Assembly (NCBI RefSeq): GCF_009857435.1
Contig: NZ_WWCK01000006.1
Location: 393,029-457,028 of the forward strand
DNA from: Duganella rivi
Lineage (GTDB): Bacteria > Pseudomonadota > Gammaproteobacteria > Burkholderiales > Burkholderiaceae_D
DNA: 64,000 nucleotides
Direction: 5' to 3'
Part shown: positions 51,375-59,476 of the stretch, one piece after another
Layout: the number at the start of each line of letters is the position of its first letter
How positions within the stretch are numbered: the stretch's first letter is position 1
Program-made: the position numbers and the translations under genes
Notes under the pieces: model-generated
What the model saw: only the letters and a program-made list of their open reading frames with translations
The model's database searches: none
Told to the model about the DNA's origin: nothing

Positions 51375-53188
51375 GCCAGCACCTCCGTGCGTTGTTCCAG
51401 CCATGCCAGCGCATCGCCCGACAGCAGCGGCGACAGGCGCTTGCGCACCGTGGCGTGGTAATCGTTGAGCCAGCGTTTCTCATCGTCGCGCAGCAGCGTT
51501 GGTTCAATGCAGCGGGTGTCGATCGGGCACAGGGTCAGCGTTTCAAAGTTGAGGAATTCGCCAAACTCGGTCTGCCCGGCGGCGCGGTTCAGCACCAGGT
51601 TCTCGATGCGGATGCCCCAGCGGCCGGGACGGTACAAGCCCGGTTCAATGGAAGTAATCATGCCCGGCTCCATCGCCGTGTGCGCTTCCGGCATGGTGGA
51701 TGGCGAAATCGACTGCGGGCCTTCGTGCACATTCAGGAAGTAGCCGACGCCGTGGCCGGTGCCGTGGCCGAAGTCCAGTCCCTCGGCCCACAGCGGCGCG
51801 CGGGCGATGGCGTCCAGCATTGGCGACTTGGCGCCGCGCGGGAAGCGGGCGGCGGACAAGGCGATCATGCCTTTCAGTACCAGCGTGAAATCGCGGCGGT
51901 GCTCGTCGGTGATGCGGCCTACCGCCACCACGCGGGTGATGTCGGTGGTGCCGCCCAGGTATTGGCCGCCGGAATCGATCAGCAGCAGGTTGTTGCCCTC
52001 GATGGTGGCGTGGCGCGCCTCAGTGGCGCGGTAATGCATGATCGCGCCGTTGGGGCCAAAGCCGGCGATGGTCGCAAAGCTTGGGCTGATGAAGCCGGGA
52101 CGGCGCGCGCGGGCGGCGGTGATTTGCTTGTCGATCTCCAGCTCGGTCAGTGGATCGCGCTGGGGATTGGCCAGGGTTTGTTCCAGCCAAGTGAAGAATT
52201 CGCACAGGGCGGCGCCGTCCTGTTCCATGGTGGCGCGCACATGGATGGCGTCCTGCTCGCTCTTGCGCGACTTGGCCAGCGTGGTCGGGTTGATCGATTC
52301 AATGACCTTCACCTTGGCCGGGATCCACTGGCGGGTGCCGTAAGTGATGCGGCGCGGGTCGAGCAGTACGGCGGCGTCGGCAGGCAAGGCGGCCAGCGCG
52401 GCGGCGGCCGAGGCGTAGGGGGCGACGTCGATGCCTTCGTCGGCCAGCGCGGTGCGCAATTCCGGTGAAATCTTGCCATCAGCCACGTATAACGTGGCGC
52501 GGGTGGCTGTGATCAGGGCGTGCGACAGGAAGATCGGGTTGAAATTGACGTCAGCGCCGCGCAGGTTGAACAGGTAGGCGATATCGTCCAGCGTCGAAAT
52601 CAGATGACGGTTGGCGCCGGCTTGCTGCATGGCGGCGCGCAGGTCGGCCAGCTTGCCGCTGCGGCTTTTCGAGGCGTAGGGCGGCAGATGCTCGTATATC
52701 GACGCGGCCGGCAACGCTGGACGGTCTGGCCAGACTTGTTCCAGCAAGTCGAGTTCGGTACGCAGCTTGACGTCTTTGGCGTCCAGCGCGGTTTGCAGCA
52801 GGCGAGCGATGGCGAGGCCGAGCACGGTGCCATCGACAGCCAGCGTTTGGCCGGACTTCAGGTGGCTTGCCAGCCAGTCAACATATTGCACGCTGGCGCC
52901 GGAGGTCAGCTTCATCAGCTGAATGCCCGTTTCAGCCAATTGCTGTTCGGCTTGCGTCCAATAGCGGGCATCAGTCCAGATACCGGCGAATTCCGGCGTG
53001 ATGATCAGGGTGCCGACCGAGCCGGTAAAACCGGACGCCCATTCGCGGCCTTGCCAGCGTTCGGGCAAATATTCGGACAGGTGGGGATCGGCGGACGGAA
53101 TCATCAGCGCATCAATATGCTGCTGGCGCATGGCCGCCCGCAACAGCGCGAGGCGCTCGGCGACTTGGGAAGGGTCTGGAGTATTCAT
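51371..53188 (-). CDS. pepP: Aminopeptidase P family Xaa-Pro aminopeptidase (M24B)
   Basis: 605 aa three-domain enzyme of the longer, eukaryote-like XPNPEP1 type rather than the 440-aa E. coli PepP. It cleaves N-terminal residues preceding proline. Metal ligands of the C-terminal pita-bread domain are visible: aspartates in LLIDSGGQYLGGTTDITR, histidine in GTGHGVGYFLNVHEGP, glutamates in TSIEPGLYRPGRWGIRIENL. Two N-terminal creatinase-like domains precede it (IDALMIPSADPHLSEYLPER). A short C-terminal extension typical of the family follows. The start is ATG 53188. Confidence 0.93.
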   Translation of the reverse strand: MNTPDPSQVAERLALLRAAMRQQHIDALMIPSADPHLSEYLPERWQGREWASGFTGSVGTLIITPEFAGIWTDARYWTQAEQQLAETGIQLMKLTSGASVQYVDWLASHLKSGQTLAVDGTVLGLAIARLLQTALDAKDVKLRTELDLLEQVWPDRPALPAASIYEHLPPYASKSRSGKLADLRAAMQQAGANRHLISTLDDIAYLFNLRGADVNFNPIFLSHALITATRATLYVADGKISPELRTALADEGIDVAPYASAAAALAALPADAAVLLDPRRITYGTRQWIPAKVKVIESINPTTLAKSRKSEQDAIHVRATMEQDGAALCEFFTWLEQTLANPQRDPLTELEIDKQITAARARRPGFISPSFATIAGFGPNGAIMHYRATEARHATIEGNNLLLIDSGGQYLGGTTDITRVVAVGRITDEHRRDFTLVLKGMIALSAARFPRGAKSPMLDAIARAPLWAEGLDFGHGTGHGVGYFLNVHEGPQSISPSTMPEAHTAMEPGMITSIEPGLYRPGRWGIRIENLVLNRAAGQTEFGEFLNFETLTLCPIDTRCIEPTLLRDDEKRWLNDYHATVRKRLSPLLSGDALAWLEQRTEVLA

Positions 53189-53282
53189 GGGGAAAGCTCA
53201 AAATATCTTGCCCCTATGATACCGCGATTACTTGATCTGCCGCTAAACGGCTGTGTAGGCGAATGATTTAATGGCTCAGCTT

Positions 53283-53296
53283 GTTGTGTTAACAAC
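53283..53296. promoter_or_regulatory. Candidate operator of higBA
   Basis: Inverted repeat GTTGT-GTTA-ACAAC in the AT-rich DNA just upstream of the toxin gene, where HigA-type antitoxins usually autorepress. Confidence 0.4.
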
Positions 53297-53313
53297 CAAG
53301 GGCTATATTGATC

Positions 53314-53592
53314 ATGATTGTCTCATTTCGCCACAAGGGATTAGGCCTGTTTTTTGAGTCCGGTAGCCTGAGAGGAATACAACCTCATCATGCGATGCGC
53401 CTAAAAAATTTACTAGCGGCATTGGATACGGCTGGAGCCGCAGAGGATATGGATCAGACCGGTTTAAATTTCCACTTACTGAAAGAAGTGAAAAAACCGC
53501 GTTGGTCTATAAAGGTAAATGAAAACTGGCGACTGACATTCGAATTGGAAAGCAGCAATGCTTATGTGATTGACTATGAGGATTATCAGTAA
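53314..53592 (+). CDS. higB: HigB-type RelE-family toxin with altered last residue
   Basis: 92 aa member of the HigB/GraT group of ribosome-dependent mRNA endonucleases. Diagnostic parts are MIVSFRHKGLGLFFESG, QPHHAMRLKNLLAALD, HLLKEVKKPRWSIKVNENWR and RLTFELESSNAYVIDYEDY. From memory, Asp90, Tyr91 and His92 at the C-terminus of Proteus vulgaris HigB are needed for toxicity; here the last three residues are Asp-Tyr-Gln, so the terminal histidine is replaced (CAG instead of CAC/CAT). ATG 53314 is used; a TTG two codons earlier is less likely. The stop overlaps the antitoxin ATG (TAATG). The locus is visibly more AT-rich than its surroundings, consistent with acquisition. Confidence 0.85.
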   Translation: MIVSFRHKGLGLFFESGSLRGIQPHHAMRLKNLLAALDTAGAAEDMDQTGLNFHLLKEVKKPRWSIKVNENWRLTFELESSNAYVIDYEDYQ

Positions 53593-53853
53593 TGAAAATG
53601 TACAATCCGCCGACCTACCGGCGAATTTATTGCTGAATTATACCTAAAGCCAAATGAAGTTAGTGCTCGCCAATTTGCTGGACAATTAGGCGTATCTCCG
53701 TCGACAGTGCATCGGCTTTTAAATGGCCAATCAAGGATCAGTCCGGCCATGGCGGAGCGTCTTTCAAAGGCTACAGGCCGGTCTGTGGGAAGCTGGATTC
53801 GGCTACAAGAGATGCAGGATCGCTGGCGGGAGCGGCTGCGTAATGCCGCTTAG
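53592..53853 (+). pseudogene. higA: HigA-type antitoxin gene with N-terminal frameshift
   Basis: From ATG 53592 the frame reads MKMYNPPTYRRIYC and stops. One base out of phase, from about 53620, the normal HigA sequence continues: GEFIAELYLKPNEVSARQ, then LGVSPSTVHRLLNGQSRISP (Xre-type helix-turn-helix) to RERLRNAA and a stop at 53851. The usual opening MxxxxxPxHPGE has 27 bases before the GE codons; here there are 28, so one extra base lies between about 53608 and 53620. The corrected frame has no ATG, GTG or TTG before the DNA-binding domain. Either the antitoxin is dead, or expression needs frameshifting, or this is a sequencing error. Confidence 0.8.
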
Positions 53854-53914
53854 TATGCCGAATTTTGGCAGATTCGTGCCAATAATTGGCATGGATTGGG
53901 CGAAAATATAGGCG

Positions 53915-54604
53915 CTATGCCTCGTAGCGCCGTAATCCGTCCAAATCGAGGATGCGGATGCCGCCGTAATCCAAACTCAGCAATCCCTGTTTCTCCAAAA
54001 GCTGCAGCGCCTGATTCGCGCGCTGGCGCGAGGCGCCGGATAATAATCCCAATTCTTCCTGCGAGATATGTACGATCTTGTCCAAGCCCGGATATAAATG
54101 CGAATGAAATAACGATGCCAAACAGCGCGCCACCCGCGTATCAGGATTTAATAAGCGGTCATTCTCTACCATCCCGATAAACTGCCCCAAACGCTCATTT
54201 AATTGCATCAACAAAAACCGCGTAAAAGGCAAGCTGCTATCCAATAGCCACATAAAAGTAGCTGCCGGCATGCGCGCAATCCGGCTGTCGCGCAAGGCCA
54301 TCGCATCGTATTTGAGTATTTCGTTTTTTAAAACCGTGCCCTCGCCAAACCAGCCGCCGGGAGGCACGCCGGTAAATGTCACGCTTTTACCATCGGAAGA
54401 GAAATTATTCATCTTCACCATGCCGTCGATAATGCCGAGCCAATTCTCCACCATGTCGCCCTTACGGCAGACATAACCGCCCTTGGGCACAAAAGTTTCA
54501 AACGTATCGGCTTCGACCCGCGCCATTTGTTCCGGCGTCAAGTCTTTCGCCCAGATCGCCGAACGCAACGCTTCCTGCAAAGTGATTTGGTTTCGATCAG
54601 ACAT
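53915..54604 (-). CDS. Crp/Fnr-family transcriptional regulator
   Basis: About 229 aa. The cyclic-nucleotide-binding-like beta roll is present (FETFVPKGGYVCRKGDMVEN; GIIDGMVKMNNFSSDG; PPGGWFGEGTVLKNE), then the dimer helix (FTRFLLMQLNERLGQFIGMVE) and a Crp winged helix (VHISQEELGLLSGASRQRANQALQLLE). There is no N-terminal cysteine cluster, so it is not an oxygen-sensing FNR. ATG 54604 (MSDRNQ) is used; ATG 54622 is equally possible, as neither has a good ribosome site. It is divergent from the acyl-CoA ligase/ABC operon with a palindrome between them, making that operon its probable target. Confidence 0.9.
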   Translation of the reverse strand: MSDRNQITLQEALRSAIWAKDLTPEQMARVEADTFETFVPKGGYVCRKGDMVENWLGIIDGMVKMNNFSSDGKSVTFTGVPPGGWFGEGTVLKNEILKYDAMALRDSRIARMPAATFMWLLDSSLPFTRFLLMQLNERLGQFIGMVENDRLLNPDTRVARCLASLFHSHLYPGLDKIVHISQEELGLLSGASRQRANQALQLLEKQGLLSLDYGGIRILDLDGLRRYEA

Positions 54605-54636
54605 TTTTTTGCAATGCACCATAGAAAGTCGGCCAA

Positions 54637-54654
54637 TTGTCGTCGAAAAGACAA
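54637..54654. promoter_or_regulatory. Candidate Crp/Fnr operator in the divergent promoter
   Basis: TTGTC-N8-GACAA, perfect 5-bp arms, between the Crp/Fnr gene and the acyl-CoA ligase operon. Its length and symmetry resemble the sites of this family. Confidence 0.45.
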
Positions 54655-54715
54655 CCTGCCTTCTCGCGGCACGCTAATATCATCACACAAAAAGAAACAG
54701 CAACAGGAGACACTG

Positions 54716-56659
54716 GTGCAAACAGCTTACGAGACTTTTCCTCGCCGCTTGCTCGCCCATGGCCAAGTCCGGCCGGGGAAACCCGCGTTTCGAGAAAAAT
54801 ACCTGGGCATCTGGCAAAGCTGGAACTGGGCCCAGGTCAACGACGAAGTGCGCGCCCTCGCCTGCGGACTGGCCGCGCTCGGCTTCGAACGGGGCATGAA
54901 TCTCGCCATCATCGGCGACAACCGTCCGCGCCTGTACTGGTCGATGCTGGCCGCCCAATGCCTCGGTGGCGTGCCGGTGCCGCTGTACCAGGACGCGCCC
55001 GCCGCCGACATGGCCTACGTACTGGAAAACGCCGAAATCCATTACGCCATTGTCGAAGACCAGGAGCAAGTCGACAAGTTGCTCGAATTGCAAACGTTGT
55101 ATCCGCACATACGCCATATCGCCTACGACGACGAGCGCGGCATGCGCCACTACCGCCAGCCCAGCCTGATCTCTTTCGCCCGCCTTCAGGACATGGGGCG
55201 CGCCTGGGACAAAGCTCATCCCGGTTTCTTTGATGCGCAAGTGGCCGAAGGCCGCGCCAGCGACAATGCCATCATCCTGTACACCTCCGGCACCACCGGC
55301 AAGCCCAAGGGCGTGTGCCAAACCCACGCCGCACTGCTGGCGGCGGGCGATGGCGGCGTCGGTTTCGAGAAGCTAACTGATGAGGAAGACATCCTCTCCT
55401 ACCTGCCAATGGCGTGGGTGGGCGACTGCCTGTTCTCCTTCGCGCAGGCAATGACTGCCGGTTTCACGGTCAATTGCCCGGAATCCGGCGAAACCGTCAT
55501 GACCGATATGCGCGAAATCGGCCCGACTTATTACTTCGCCCCGCCGCGCGTGTTCGAAAACATGCTGACCACGGTGATGATCCGCATGGAAGACGCCGGC
55601 GCCATCAAACGCCGCATGTTCCATTACTTCATGGGTGTGGCGCGCCGCTGCGGTGCTCAAATTTTAGACAGCAAGCCGGTGGCACTGGGCGAACGCCTGC
55701 GCTACGCCGTCGGCAAGATGCTGGTCTACGGCCCGCTGAAGAACGTGCTTGGGATGTCACGCATCCGCGTCGCCTACACGGCAGGCGCCGCGATCGGCCC
55801 CGATTTATTCCGCTTTTATCGCTCAATTGGCGTCAACTTGAAGCAATTTTACGGATCGACCGAAACCTGCGCCTACATCTGTTTGCAACCGGACGGCCAG
55901 ATCAAGTTCGACAGCGTTGGCCTGCCTGCCCCAGGCGTGGAGGTGAAGCTGGCCGATAACGGCGAAGTTCTCGTCAAATCGCCGACGTTAATGGACTGTT
56001 ACTACAAGCGCCCGGACGCCACCGCCGAAGCGATCGATGAACATGGCTATTTCCACACCGGCGACGCCGGCCTGTTCGACCACGAAGGCCATCTCAAAAT
56101 CATCGACCGTGCGGCCGACGTCGGCCGCATGAACAGCGGCGCCATTTTCGCGCCCAACTACGTCGAAAACAAGCTCAAGTTCTTCCCCTTCATCAAGGAA
56201 GCGGTGGTGTTTGGCCACCAGCGCGACGAGGTGTGCGCTTTCATCAACATTGATATGGAAGCGGTGGGCAACTGGGCCGAACGGCGCAGCATTGCCTATT
56301 CCGGCTACACGGATCTGGCCGCGCATCCGGCCGTGTACGGGCTGGTGCGCGACTGCATCGAACAAGTCAACGCCGACCTCGCCGCCGAGCCGGCCATGAG
56401 CGACACGCAAATCCACCGCTTCCTCGTCTTGCACAAGGAGCTCGATCCCGATGATGACGAGCTGACCCGCACGCGCAAAGTGCGCCGCAAATTCATCGCT
56501 GAAAAATACGCGGTGCTGATCATCGCGCTTTACGGCGGCAAGACCTCGCAATACATCGAGACGCAAGTCAAGTTTGAGGATGGCCGCAGCGGCGTGGTGG
56601 CGGCCGATCTCAAAATCGACAGCTGCAAAACCTATCCTGCCGTGCAGGCAGCGGCATGA
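54716..56659 (+). CDS. AMP-forming long-chain acyl-CoA ligase
   Basis: 647 aa ANL-family ligase activating a carboxylic acid with ATP and CoA. Motifs: P-loop IILYTSGTTGKPKG, QFYGSTET, and YFHTGDAGLFDHEGHLKIIDR near the hinge. The GTG at 54716 (VQTAYETFPRRLLAH) has AGGAG seven bases upstream; the frame is open far upstream, into the divergent regulator, without resemblance. It resembles long-chain or aromatic acid ligases; the exact substrate is unknown. It opens a unit of a LIV-type ABC transporter and a PaaK-like ligase, so it probably activates the imported acid. The next gene overlaps or follows immediately. Confidence 0.88.
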   Translation: MQTAYETFPRRLLAHGQVRPGKPAFREKYLGIWQSWNWAQVNDEVRALACGLAALGFERGMNLAIIGDNRPRLYWSMLAAQCLGGVPVPLYQDAPAADMAYVLENAEIHYAIVEDQEQVDKLLELQTLYPHIRHIAYDDERGMRHYRQPSLISFARLQDMGRAWDKAHPGFFDAQVAEGRASDNAIILYTSGTTGKPKGVCQTHAALLAAGDGGVGFEKLTDEEDILSYLPMAWVGDCLFSFAQAMTAGFTVNCPESGETVMTDMREIGPTYYFAPPRVFENMLTTVMIRMEDAGAIKRRMFHYFMGVARRCGAQILDSKPVALGERLRYAVGKMLVYGPLKNVLGMSRIRVAYTAGAAIGPDLFRFYRSIGVNLKQFYGSTETCAYICLQPDGQIKFDSVGLPAPGVEVKLADNGEVLVKSPTLMDCYYKRPDATAEAIDEHGYFHTGDAGLFDHEGHLKIIDRAADVGRMNSGAIFAPNYVENKLKFFPFIKEAVVFGHQRDEVCAFINIDMEAVGNWAERRSIAYSGYTDLAAHPAVYGLVRDCIEQVNADLAAEPAMSDTQIHRFLVLHKELDPDDDELTRTRKVRRKFIAEKYAVLIIALYGGKTSQYIETQVKFEDGRSGVVAADLKIDSCKTYPAVQAAA

Positions 56660-56660
56660 C

Positions 56661-56668
56661 GGAGGAGG
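56661..56668 (+). promoter_or_regulatory. Strong ribosome site deciding the livG-like start
   Basis: GGAGGAGG five bases before ATG 56674. The earlier in-frame ATG at 56656 overlaps the preceding stop but lacks a ribosome site of its own. Confidence 0.65.
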
Positions 56669-56673
56669 CGCAT

Positions 56674-57492
56674 ATGCAGATGAATGAACCAGACGCCCAC
56701 TTTGTCACCACCAAGCGCGAAATCGGCCCGGTCATCCTCGACCTGAAAAACATCTCGCTGTCGTTCGGCGGCGTGAAGGCGCTGACCGACATTTCCTTCG
56801 ACGTGCGCCAGCACGAGATCCGCGCCATCATCGGCCCAAATGGCGCCGGCAAAAGCTCGATGCTGAACGTGATCAACGGCGTGTACCGCCCGCAGCAAGG
56901 CCAGATCGTCTATCGCGGCGAGGTACGCAAGAATATGGATTGCTACGCCGCCGCCAAATCCGGCATCGCCCGCACCTTCCAGAATATCGCCCTGTTCAAG
57001 GGTATGACAGTGCTGGACAACATCATGACCGGCCGTAACCTGAAGATGAAATCCAACTTCCTGATGCAGGCCTTGTATTGGGGCCCGGCGCGGCGCGAGG
57101 AAATCGCCCACCGCATCAAGGCGGAAGAAATCATCGATTTTTTAGAGATTCAAGCCATCCGCAAAACGCCGGTGGGCCGCCTGCCCTACGGCTTGCAAAA
57201 GCGCGTGGAGCTAGGCCGCGCGCTGGCCGCCGAGCCGGAAATCCTGCTGCTCGACGAACCCATGGCCGGCATGAACGTCGAAGAAAAGCAGGACATGTGC
57301 CGCTTCATACTCGACGTGAACGACCAATTCGGCACCACCATTGTGCTGATCGAGCATGACATGGGCGTGGTGATGGATATCTCGGATCGCGTGGTGGTGC
57401 TCGACTACGGCAAAAAAATCGGCGACGGCACGCCGGACGAAGTACGCAGCAATCAGAATGTGATCAACGCTTACCTTGGGGTGGGCTGCTAA
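56674..57492 (+). CDS. LIV-type ABC transporter ATP-binding protein, LivG-like
   Basis: About 272 aa. Walker A IGPNGAGKSS, Q-loop/FxN region GIARTFQNIALFKGMTVLDN (typical of LivG), signature LPYGLQKRVELGRALA, Walker B EILLLDEPMAGMN and switch VLIEHDMGVVMDISDRVVVL. The C-terminal sequence GTPDEVRSNQNVINAYLG is the usual LivG ending. It pairs with the LivF-like protein to drive the two permeases. The stop overlaps the permease ATG by one base. Confidence 0.93.
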   Translation: MQMNEPDAHFVTTKREIGPVILDLKNISLSFGGVKALTDISFDVRQHEIRAIIGPNGAGKSSMLNVINGVYRPQQGQIVYRGEVRKNMDCYAAAKSGIARTFQNIALFKGMTVLDNIMTGRNLKMKSNFLMQALYWGPARREEIAHRIKAEEIIDFLEIQAIRKTPVGRLPYGLQKRVELGRALAAEPEILLLDEPMAGMNVEEKQDMCRFILDVNDQFGTTIVLIEHDMGVVMDISDRVVVLDYGKKIGDGTPDEVRSNQNVINAYLGVGC

Positions 57493-58394
57493 TGAATCTC
57501 AACTTCTTCTTTGAAGTGCTGATCGGCGGCCTGCTATCCGGCGTGATGTATGCGCTGGTGGCGATTGGCTTTGTGCTGATCTACAAGGCCTCCGGCGTAT
57601 TCAATTTTGCGCAAGGTGCGATGGTGTACTTCGCCGCGCTGACCTGCGTCGGCGTGATGGACAAGCTAGGCGTGTCGCTGTGGATCGCGCTGCCGATCAC
57701 TGTCGCGGTCATGATTCTGCTCGGCCTATCAATTGAACGCGTGGTGCTGCGGCCCTTGGTCAATCAGCCGGAGATCACACTATTCATGGCGACCATCGGA
57801 CTGGCGTTTTTCATCGAAGGCTTGGCGCAGCTGGTGTTCGGCGCCCAAGTGCGCAAGCTGGAACTGCCGATTGAAGACGTGCCGTCGCAGTACCTGATGG
57901 ACAACTACAACATCCTCGTCTCGCAATTCGACATCATGGCGGCGCTGGTGTGCGGCTTGTTGGTCACCTCGCTGGCCCTGCTGTTCTCGAAAACCAAGGT
58001 AGGCCGCGCCTTGCGCGCCGTGGCCGACGATCACCAAGCCGCACTAGCCGTCGGCATTCCGCTGCAACGCATCTGGGCCGTGCTGTGGGCCGTGGCGGGC
58101 CTGGTGGCGCTGGTGGCGGGCATGCTGTGGGGCGCGCGCAATGGCGTGCAGTTCGCGCTGACCTTCGTGGCGCTGAAGGCACTGCCGGTGCTGATCCTCG
58201 GCGGCTTCACTTCCATGCCGGGCGCGATTGTCGGCGGCCTGATTATCGGCGCGTCGGAAAAACTGGCCGAGGTGTACATCGGCCCGATGGTCGGCGGCGG
58301 CATCGAGGGATGGTTCCCTTACGTGCTGGCCCTGTTGTTCCTGCTGGTGCGGCCCGAAGGGCTGTTCGGCGAAAAAATCATCCGAAGGATCTGA
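57492..58394 (+). CDS. LIV-type ABC transporter permease, LivH-like
   Basis: 300 aa membrane protein with about eight helices. LivH signature elements are GGLLSGVMYALVAIGFVLIY, KASGVFNFAQGAMVYFAAL, and GRALRAVADDHQAALAVGIP with the EAA-like cytosolic loop. It starts on the last base of the upstream stop and is followed after three bases by the second permease. Confidence 0.93.
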   Translation: MNLNFFFEVLIGGLLSGVMYALVAIGFVLIYKASGVFNFAQGAMVYFAALTCVGVMDKLGVSLWIALPITVAVMILLGLSIERVVLRPLVNQPEITLFMATIGLAFFIEGLAQLVFGAQVRKLELPIEDVPSQYLMDNYNILVSQFDIMAALVCGLLVTSLALLFSKTKVGRALRAVADDHQAALAVGIPLQRIWAVLWAVAGLVALVAGMLWGARNGVQFALTFVALKALPVLILGGFTSMPGAIVGGLIIGASEKLAEVYIGPMVGGGIEGWFPYVLALLFLLVRPEGLFGEKIIRRI

Positions 58395-58397
58395 GCC

Positions 58398-59456
58398 ATG
58401 CTCTATCGCGAAGCAGGACAATTCAAAACCAGCTATCAAGCCGACGGCCAGATTTTCCCGATCCTGCAAGACCGCCTTGCGCTGCTTGCCTTGCTGGTGA
58501 TCGCCATCGTGGTGGTGCCGCTGGTCGCATCGCCGTACGCACTGTCGGCGATTCTGATTCCGTTCCTGATCTTTTCGCTGGCGGCGCTTGGACTGAACAT
58601 CCTGACCGGCTACGCAGGCCAGCTATCGCTAGGCACGGCGGCCTTCATGGCAGTCGGCGCGTTTGCATCGTATAACTTCATCCTGCGCATACCGGGCCTG
58701 CCAGTGCTGCTGGCGTTTGTGCTGGGCGGCTTGAGCGCGGCGCTGGTCGGCATTGCGTTTGGCTTGCCGTCGTTGCGTATCCGCGGTTTTTACTTGGCCG
58801 CTGCCACGCTGGCCACGCAGTTCTTCGTGGTCTGGTGCCTGACCAAGATTCCTTACCTGACCAACTACAGCAGCTCCGGCGTGATTACCGCGCAGCCCAT
58901 CGTCATCCTCGGCTACGCCTTTGATACGCCGGATCGCAAGTACCTGCTGGTGCTGGCCGTGGTGGCCGTGATGGCGCTGCTGGCCAAGAACATGATCCGC
59001 TCCAACGTCGGCCGTTCATGGATGGCGGTGCGCGATATGGACGTGGCGGCCGAAGTGATAGGCTTCCGCCTGATGCGCACCAAGCTGCTGGCGTTTGCCG
59101 TTAGTTCCTTTTACTGCGGCGTAGCCGGCGCGCTGTACGCATACGCCTACCTCGGCACCGTGGAGCCGGAAGCGTACAACCTCGATCTGTCGTTCCGTAT
59201 TCTGTTCATGATTATCATCGGCGGCGTCGGTTCGGTACTGGGTTCTTTCCTCGGCGCGGCCTTTATTGTGCTGCTGCCGGTGCTGTTGAATGTCGTTGCG
59301 CATAGCCTTGCGCTGCCGACCAGCGTCGCCTCCAACCTGGAGCTGATGGTGTTCGGCGCGTTGATTATATTTTTCCTGATCGTCGAGCCTCACGGCCTTG
59401 CGCGCCTGTGGCAAATAGGTAAAGAGAAGTTGCGTCTGTGGCCGTTCCCCCATTAA
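58398..59456 (+). CDS. LIV-type ABC transporter permease, LivM-like
   Basis: 352 aa. A cytosolic N-terminal extension of about 25 residues precedes the first helix. LivM elements include LNILTGYAGQLSLGTAAFMA, GLPSLRIRGFYLAAATLATQF, and GRSWMAVRDMDVAAEVIGFR before the last helices. It forms the membrane pore with the LivH-like protein. The substrate-binding protein gene follows after 20 bases. Confidence 0.93.
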   Translation: MLYREAGQFKTSYQADGQIFPILQDRLALLALLVIAIVVVPLVASPYALSAILIPFLIFSLAALGLNILTGYAGQLSLGTAAFMAVGAFASYNFILRIPGLPVLLAFVLGGLSAALVGIAFGLPSLRIRGFYLAAATLATQFFVVWCLTKIPYLTNYSSSGVITAQPIVILGYAFDTPDRKYLLVLAVVAVMALLAKNMIRSNVGRSWMAVRDMDVAAEVIGFRLMRTKLLAFAVSSFYCGVAGALYAYAYLGTVEPEAYNLDLSFRILFMIIIGGVGSVLGSFLGAAFIVLLPVLLNVVAHSLALPTSVASNLELMVFGALIIFFLIVEPHGLARLWQIGKEKLRLWPFPH

Positions 59457-59476
59457 AAAATCAGAGGAGACACACT

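Noticed and set aside
53281..53309. Sigma-70 promoter TTGTTG-N17-TATATT for higB
   Set aside because: It would start transcription after the toxin's ATG at 53314, and the -35 match is weak.
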